A stretch of 42,939 nt of DNA from an uncultured Lachnospiraceae bacterium (lineage in GTDB: Bacteria > Bacillota > Clostridia > Lachnospirales > Lachnospiraceae): positions 1 through 42,939 of the forward strand of contig UQVK01000023.1 of the NCBI GenBank assembly GCA_900544445.1. Direction: 5' to 3'. This document shows, piece by piece, positions 39,135 through 42,939 of the stretch. Numbering within the stretch: position 1 is the first letter of the stretch; each line of letters starts with the position of its first letter. A program made the translations under genes and the position numbers. The notes beneath the pieces were generated by a model that made no database searches, was not told the origin of the DNA, and saw nothing but the letters and a program-made list of their open reading frames with translations.

Positions 39135-40230
39135 AAGAAAAAAAGAAAAAGGGAGAAGGCATTCCCGAGCGGGAGTCCTTCTTCTGGTGTTCGGCCTTCT
39201 GTTGTCCCTGACGGGCTGTGCGGGCGGCGAAACGATGGAAATTGTCCTGACGACGGGCTTTCACCGGAACGAGGTCTTCCGGCTGGCGGACCGTTCCTGC
39301 AGCCTGGCGGAGCTCATGGTGTATCTGACGACAGAGCAGAACCTGTATGAATCGGTATATGGCAGTGACATCTGGAACGCGGCAGGAGACGGGGAAGCGC
39401 TGGAAGAACGGCTGAAGGAAAATGTGCTGGCGAAGCTGTCTCAGGTCAAGGCGATGACCCTGCTGGCGGACAGGCGTAGCGTGACGCTGCAGGCACAGGA
39501 GGAGAAGCTGGTGCAGGAGGCTGCGGCGGCGTATCTGGAATCCTTAAGCGATACGGAAAAGGAAGCGATGGGAGTGACGCAGGAGCTGGCTGAGGGGATG
39601 TACCGGGATTACGCGCTGGCGGATAAGGTGTACCGGGAAATCATCGGGGATATCAATCCGGAGATCAGCGATGATGAGGCGCGCACCATTACGGTGCAGC
39701 ATATTCTGATCCGCACCGTAACACACAATGCGGACGGAACCACGACGCCTTTTTCAGAGGAGGAAAAGGAGCGCTGCTACGAAGAAGCGCTGCGCGTGCG
39801 GGAGGAGGCCGTTTCCGGAGAAGCGTTCGAGTCTCTGATCGAGAAGTACAGCGACGCGTCGGAAAGTACGCTCTCCTTTGGAAAGGGGGAGCAGGAGGCA
39901 GCCTTTGAGGAGGCGGCTTTTAACCTGGGAACGGATGAAATCAGCGGCGTGGTGGAAACCTCAGAAGGATATGAGATCATCAAGTGCATCAGCACCTTTA
40001 ACCGGGAGGAAACGGACCGCAATAAGGAAAAAATCGCGGAACAGAGGCGGGATGAGGTGTTCGGTCAGGAATATGACGCCTTTGTGGATTCCCTTCCGCG
40101 CAATCTGAATGAGCCCCTCTGGGAGTCCGTTTCCATGATCCGGGACGAAGAAGTGAATACGGACAGCTTTTTCAGGATTTATCAGGAGCATTTTCATCCG
40201 GAAGAGCAGGGAACGGCTGGAGACGCTTGA
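39127..40230 (+). CDS. Parvulin-type (PpiC) peptidyl-prolyl isomerase lipoprotein
   Basis: The 367-residue product has a strongly basic n-region (NKRKKEKGRRHSR), a hydrophobic core and the lipobox SLTGC at about residues 27-31. A SurA/PrsA-like helical N-terminal part follows and then a PpiC rotamase domain (TVQHILIRTV, FESLIEKYSDASESTLSFGKGE, FEEAAFNLGTDEISGVVETSEGYEIIKC). It probably helps fold exported proteins on the outer face of the membrane, like PrsA. Its 3' end overlaps the convergent TetR gene by 59 bp. Confidence 0.87.
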   Translation: MNKRKKEKGRRHSRAGVLLLVFGLLLSLTGCAGGETMEIVLTTGFHRNEVFRLADRSCSLAELMVYLTTEQNLYESVYGSDIWNAAGDGEALEERLKENVLAKLSQVKAMTLLADRRSVTLQAQEEKLVQEAAAAYLESLSDTEKEAMGVTQELAEGMYRDYALADKVYREIIGDINPEISDDEARTITVQHILIRTVTHNADGTTTPFSEEEKERCYEEALRVREEAVSGEAFESLIEKYSDASESTLSFGKGEQEAAFEEAAFNLGTDEISGVVETSEGYEIIKCISTFNREETDRNKEKIAEQRRDEVFGQEYDAFVDSLPRNLNEPLWESVSMIRDEEVNTDSFFRIYQEHFHPEEQGTAGDA

Positions 40231-40744
40231 CCAGGGAGGCAATGAGTGAAACCGTCCTCCGGCGGCTTTCCGGATCCTCTCCTCCATGCTTCAGATAGGC
40301 GTGGAAGGAGCCCTGGATGAGGAAGGTGATCAGCACCTCCGCTCCGGGAGATCCTTCATAATCCGGATATTTTTTCAGAATCAGATCCCGGATGCGGCTT
40401 TCCAGCTTTCCGATCAGAACGCTTCTGCGGCTGCCGGAAAACAGGATTTCTAGGAGTCTGGTCTGACTGGAAAAGGCGCTGAAAATTTCCAGCGTCGCCT
40501 GTTTTGGATCATCAAGAAGGGTATCGGGATGGGGGATGGAGCCGATGATGTTGTCGATCAGTTCATCCTCCATGGATTCGGACAGATCATAAAGATCCGC
40601 ATAATGCTGGTAGAAGGTTGCCTTGTTGATGAAAGCGGCCTCTGCCAGCTCTTTTACTGTAATTTTTTCGATGGGCTTCCGGGAGCGAAGCTCGATAAAG
40701 GCATCTCTGATATTCATTCTGGTTCTCTGTACGCGAAGATCCAT
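40172..40744 (-). CDS. TetR/AcrR family transcriptional regulator
   Basis: The 190-residue protein has a TetR-type N-terminal DNA-binding domain (TRMNIRDAFIELRSRKPIEKITVKELAEAAFINKATFYQHYADLYDL in pieces, with the TFYQHY recognition helix) and a variable C-terminal ligand domain. The start at 40744 has a purine SD (AAGGA). It is divergent from glgB, and the intergenic DNA holds three copies of AATAAACGRC that are good operator candidates. The last 59 bases run antisense to the end of the PpiC gene. The ligand is not evident; control of its own gene and of glgB is inferred from position. Confidence 0.88.
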   Translation of the reverse strand: MDLRVQRTRMNIRDAFIELRSRKPIEKITVKELAEAAFINKATFYQHYADLYDLSESMEDELIDNIIGSIPHPDTLLDDPKQATLEIFSAFSSQTRLLEILFSGSRRSVLIGKLESRIRDLILKKYPDYEGSPGAEVLITFLIQGSFHAYLKHGGEDPESRRRTVSLIASLVKRLQPFPALPDENAPDKS

Positions 40745-40796
40745 GATTTTCCTTCTTCCTTTGCAGCATCGATTTTCGACATTTTTGAAAAAAAGT

Positions 40797-40906
40797 TGAA
40801 TAAACGACCTTTCCGCAGAACTGATGGTGGCGGCAGGCTGCTGAATTGGTTACAATCATTTTAACAAAATAAACGACTATGGTCAAATAAGCAAAGGCCG
40901 TTTATT
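40797..40906. promoter_or_regulatory. Three AATAAACGRC sites, candidate TetR operators
   Basis: AATAAACGACC at 40797-40807, AATAAACGACT at 40868-40878, and the inverted copy GGCCGTTTATT at 40896-40906. The last two form an inverted pair with a 20-odd base gap. All lie between the divergent tetR and glgB genes and nowhere in nearby coding DNA that I noticed. Confidence 0.5.
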
Positions 40907-40974
40907 GGCAGGAAAGGAGGAGACTGTCCTCTGTCGGAGGCTATCCGGCGCGGGTGAGGACAGCGGAAGCGGTT

Positions 40975-42849
40975 ATGGATATGTATGGATTTTATACCGG
41001 GAAAATTTTTGATGCATATGAATTTCTGGGATGCAGGCCGCAGAAGGCGGGCGCGGTGTTTCGGACGTTTGCACCGGCGGCGGAGAAGGTTTCGGTGATC
41101 GGCTCCTTCAACGATTGGGAGGAGACGCCGATGGAAAAGGTTTACGACGGAAATTTCTGGGAATGCCTGATCCCGGAGGCGAAGGCGGGGGACATGTATA
41201 AATACCGGATCTGGAGGAAGGACGGGAGCTTTCGGGATCACTGTGACCCCTATGGATTCGGCATGGAACTGAGGCCGCAGAACGCCAGCTTTATCCGGGA
41301 CATGACGGCGTATTCCTTTCATGATTCCGGATGGATGAAGAAAAGAAACGACTGCAGGAAGGGGCCGCTGAACATCTATGAGATACATATGGGCTCCTGG
41401 AAGCGGCCCGCTTCCGAAGCGTGTGACAGCGCGGAGGCACAGAAAGAAGCGGTGGAGAAGTGGTATCATTATGATGAACTGGCAGAACTTCTCATCCCCT
41501 ATCTGAAGGAGTACGGATATAATTATGTGGAGCTGATGCCTCTGGGAGAGCATCCCTGCGACGAGTCCTGGGGCTATCAGCAGACCGGATTTTTCAGCCC
41601 GACTTCGCGTTACGGGACGGCGGATGAGCTGAAAAAAATGGTGGATCTGTTTCATCAGAACGGAATCGGCCTGATTCTTGATTTCGTCCCGGTGCATTTC
41701 GCGGTGGATGACTATGCCCTCGCGGACTATGACGGCACCGCGCTGTACGAATATCCAAACCGGGATGTGGGGAACAGCGAGTGGGGGAGTAAGAATTTCA
41801 TGCATTCCCGCGGGGAGGTGAGAAGCTTTCTGCAGTCCTGTGCGGACTACTGGCTGAAAGAATATCATTTTGACGGGCTTCGCATGGATGCGATCAGTAA
41901 CATGATTTACTGGCAGGGGCAGCCGGAGCGGGGCGTGAATGGAAATGCGGTTTCGTTTCTGCAGTACATGAACGCGGGGCTGAAGGAGCGCAATCACGGC
42001 ATCCTGCTCGCAGCGGAGGATTCCACCAGCTTTCCAGGTGTGACGAAGAAGGCGGAAGAGGGAGGCCTTGGCTTCGATTATAAATGGGACATGGGCTGGA
42101 TGAACGACACGCTGGATTATTTCCGCACGGATCCGGAGTACAGAGTCCGGGATTATCACAGGCTGACTTTTTCTATGATGTACTATTATGAAGAAAACTA
42201 TCTGCTGCCCTTCTCGCATGACGAGGTGGTGCACGGGAAGGCGACCATCATCCAGAAGATGAACGGGGATTATGAAAAGAAATTTCCCCAGGCGCGCGCC
42301 CTGTACATGTATATGTATGCCCATCCCGGTAAAAAGCTGAACTTTATGGGAAATGAGCTGGCCCATTTCCGGGAGTGGGACGAAAAAAGGGAGCTGGACT
42401 GGGGACTGCTTGCCTTTCCTCTGCATGACGGTTTTCATGCGTTCATGAAGGAACTGAACCGGATTTATCTGGAAACGCCGGCCTTCTGGGCGCTGGATTA
42501 TGACAGGAAAGGCTTTCGTTGGGTGGACTGTCATGAGGAGGAGAAATGTGTCTATGCCTTCCTGCGTACGGAAGGAAAGCAGGAGCTGCTGGCTCTTTTC
42601 AATTTTTCAGAAAAGGAGCACAAGGATTTTCCTCTGCTGCTGAACCCGGAGGGACAGGAGAAGAAGGACGGAGCGAAGAGGGAGGAGGGCGGTTATACGC
42701 TCTGCCTTTCCAGCAACTGGGATATTTACGGAGGAACGGGGGAGGCTGGAAAAGAACGGGGAAAGCGCATTCGTACAGAGAACGGGACGCTGGCAATCGA
42801 TCTTCCTGCCTTCGGCGCGCTGTATCTGATGCGGACGGAGGACTTCTGA
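40975..42849 (+). CDS. glgB: 1,4-alpha-glucan branching enzyme
   Basis: The 624-residue protein has an N-terminal CBM48 module (FRTFAPAAEKVSVIGSFNDWEE), then a GH13 catalytic barrel: YNYVELMPLGEHPCDESWGYQ, LILDFVPVHF, FDGLRMDAISNM with nucleophile Asp305, LLAAEDSTSFPGV with acid/base Glu348, and FSHDEVVHGK with the transition-state Asp, and a C-terminal beta domain. It introduces alpha-1,6 branches into glycogen. The ATG at 40975 with GGAAG upstream is preferred over a GTG at 40954. No other glycogen gene is in the window. Control by the divergent TetR is suggested by the shared intergenic sites. Confidence 0.93.
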   Translation: MDMYGFYTGKIFDAYEFLGCRPQKAGAVFRTFAPAAEKVSVIGSFNDWEETPMEKVYDGNFWECLIPEAKAGDMYKYRIWRKDGSFRDHCDPYGFGMELRPQNASFIRDMTAYSFHDSGWMKKRNDCRKGPLNIYEIHMGSWKRPASEACDSAEAQKEAVEKWYHYDELAELLIPYLKEYGYNYVELMPLGEHPCDESWGYQQTGFFSPTSRYGTADELKKMVDLFHQNGIGLILDFVPVHFAVDDYALADYDGTALYEYPNRDVGNSEWGSKNFMHSRGEVRSFLQSCADYWLKEYHFDGLRMDAISNMIYWQGQPERGVNGNAVSFLQYMNAGLKERNHGILLAAEDSTSFPGVTKKAEEGGLGFDYKWDMGWMNDTLDYFRTDPEYRVRDYHRLTFSMMYYYEENYLLPFSHDEVVHGKATIIQKMNGDYEKKFPQARALYMYMYAHPGKKLNFMGNELAHFREWDEKRELDWGLLAFPLHDGFHAFMKELNRIYLETPAFWALDYDRKGFRWVDCHEEEKCVYAFLRTEGKQELLALFNFSEKEHKDFPLLLNPEGQEKKDGAKREEGGYTLCLSSNWDIYGGTGEAGKERGKRIRTENGTLAIDLPAFGALYLMRTEDF

Positions 42850-42939
42850 CGCGGGATAAAAATGGAAAAAATGGAAAAAGGAAAGGGGCTGTCGGTTAAT
42901 ACCGAATTTCCCCCCTGACATGCAGGAAAGAGACAATTC
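42850..42939. other. End of window, no gene assigned
   Basis: Ninety bases after glgB with purine-rich sequence and a small CGGT-TAAT-ACCG dyad. I see no gene start or clear terminator here. Confidence 0.4.

Noticed and set aside
40861..42534. A 557-codon minus-strand open frame opposite glgB, and a similar one at 37161-38834
   Set aside because: Both lie over well-supported plus-strand genes and show no family motif.

Overview
The window reads as a chromosomal segment of an endospore-forming, low-to-mid GC Clostridia, most likely Lachnospiraceae. The pointers are a SpoVAE homologue, a GerMN lipoprotein, a DUF5721 protein, a TraX-family membrane protein, a PheB-type ACT protein, a PGM-like ThrD next to homoserine dehydrogenase, the Firmicute-style thyA-folA pair, sigma-A promoters close to TTGACA/TATAAT and purine-rich Shine-Dalgarno (SD) sites. 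I see no phage, plasmid, IS or CRISPR genes. This is mostly core-genome housekeeping with unusual intergenic DNA.

Layout. 1-4.0 kb: end of ridA, a shikimate-kinase-like gene, a DUF3810 membrane protein, spoVAE and a DUF5721 gene on the minus strand, then a DegV protein. 4.0-10.5 kb (minus): comEA, a WalRK-like two-component system, a GerMN lipoprotein and comEC. 10.5-12.7 kb: an ECF sigma factor, its probable anti-sigma factor and a small lipoprotein. 12.7-13.3 kb: an intergenic stretch dense in inverted repeats. 13.3-19.2 kb: methyltransferase, holA, GatB/YqeY protein, DUF1653 protein, an SfsA-MutY fusion and a family 2 glycosyltransferase. 19.3-21.0 kb (minus): a lipid kinase and a PAP2-like membrane protein. 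21.4-23.5 kb: glyA and traX-like. 23.5-27.9 kb: an aspartate-family amino acid cluster (ACT protein, hom, thrD-like kinase, aspartokinase). 28.2-29.0 kb: a gene-free, purine-rich, probably transcribed region. 29.0-32.2 kb: a GH3 hexosaminidase, tRNA-Gly(GCC) and an LCP protein. 32.3-37.5 kb: a beta-CASP nuclease, thyA, folA, corA and ilvE. 37.7-42.8 kb: an FAD oxidoreductase, a PpiC lipoprotein, a TetR regulator and glgB.

Three signals stand out. First, a candidate large noncoding RNA of about 750 nt at about 28218-28970, with a consensus sigma-A promoter (TTGACA, 17 bp, TATAAT), upstream A-tracts that look like an UP element, no plus-strand ORF of useful length and a terminator-like hairpin at its end. 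I do not recognise it as a known class. Second, a recurrent habit of placing a perfect short hairpin, or a tandem array of them, directly before the ribosome binding site; it occurs in front of at least nine genes here, most elaborately before the methyltransferase and glyA. Third, divergent promoters for comEA and the ECF sigma factor whose -35 hexamers occupy nearly the same bases on opposite strands.

All calls come from reading the sequence. Family assignments rest on recognised motifs, and promoters, terminators and starts are inferred.
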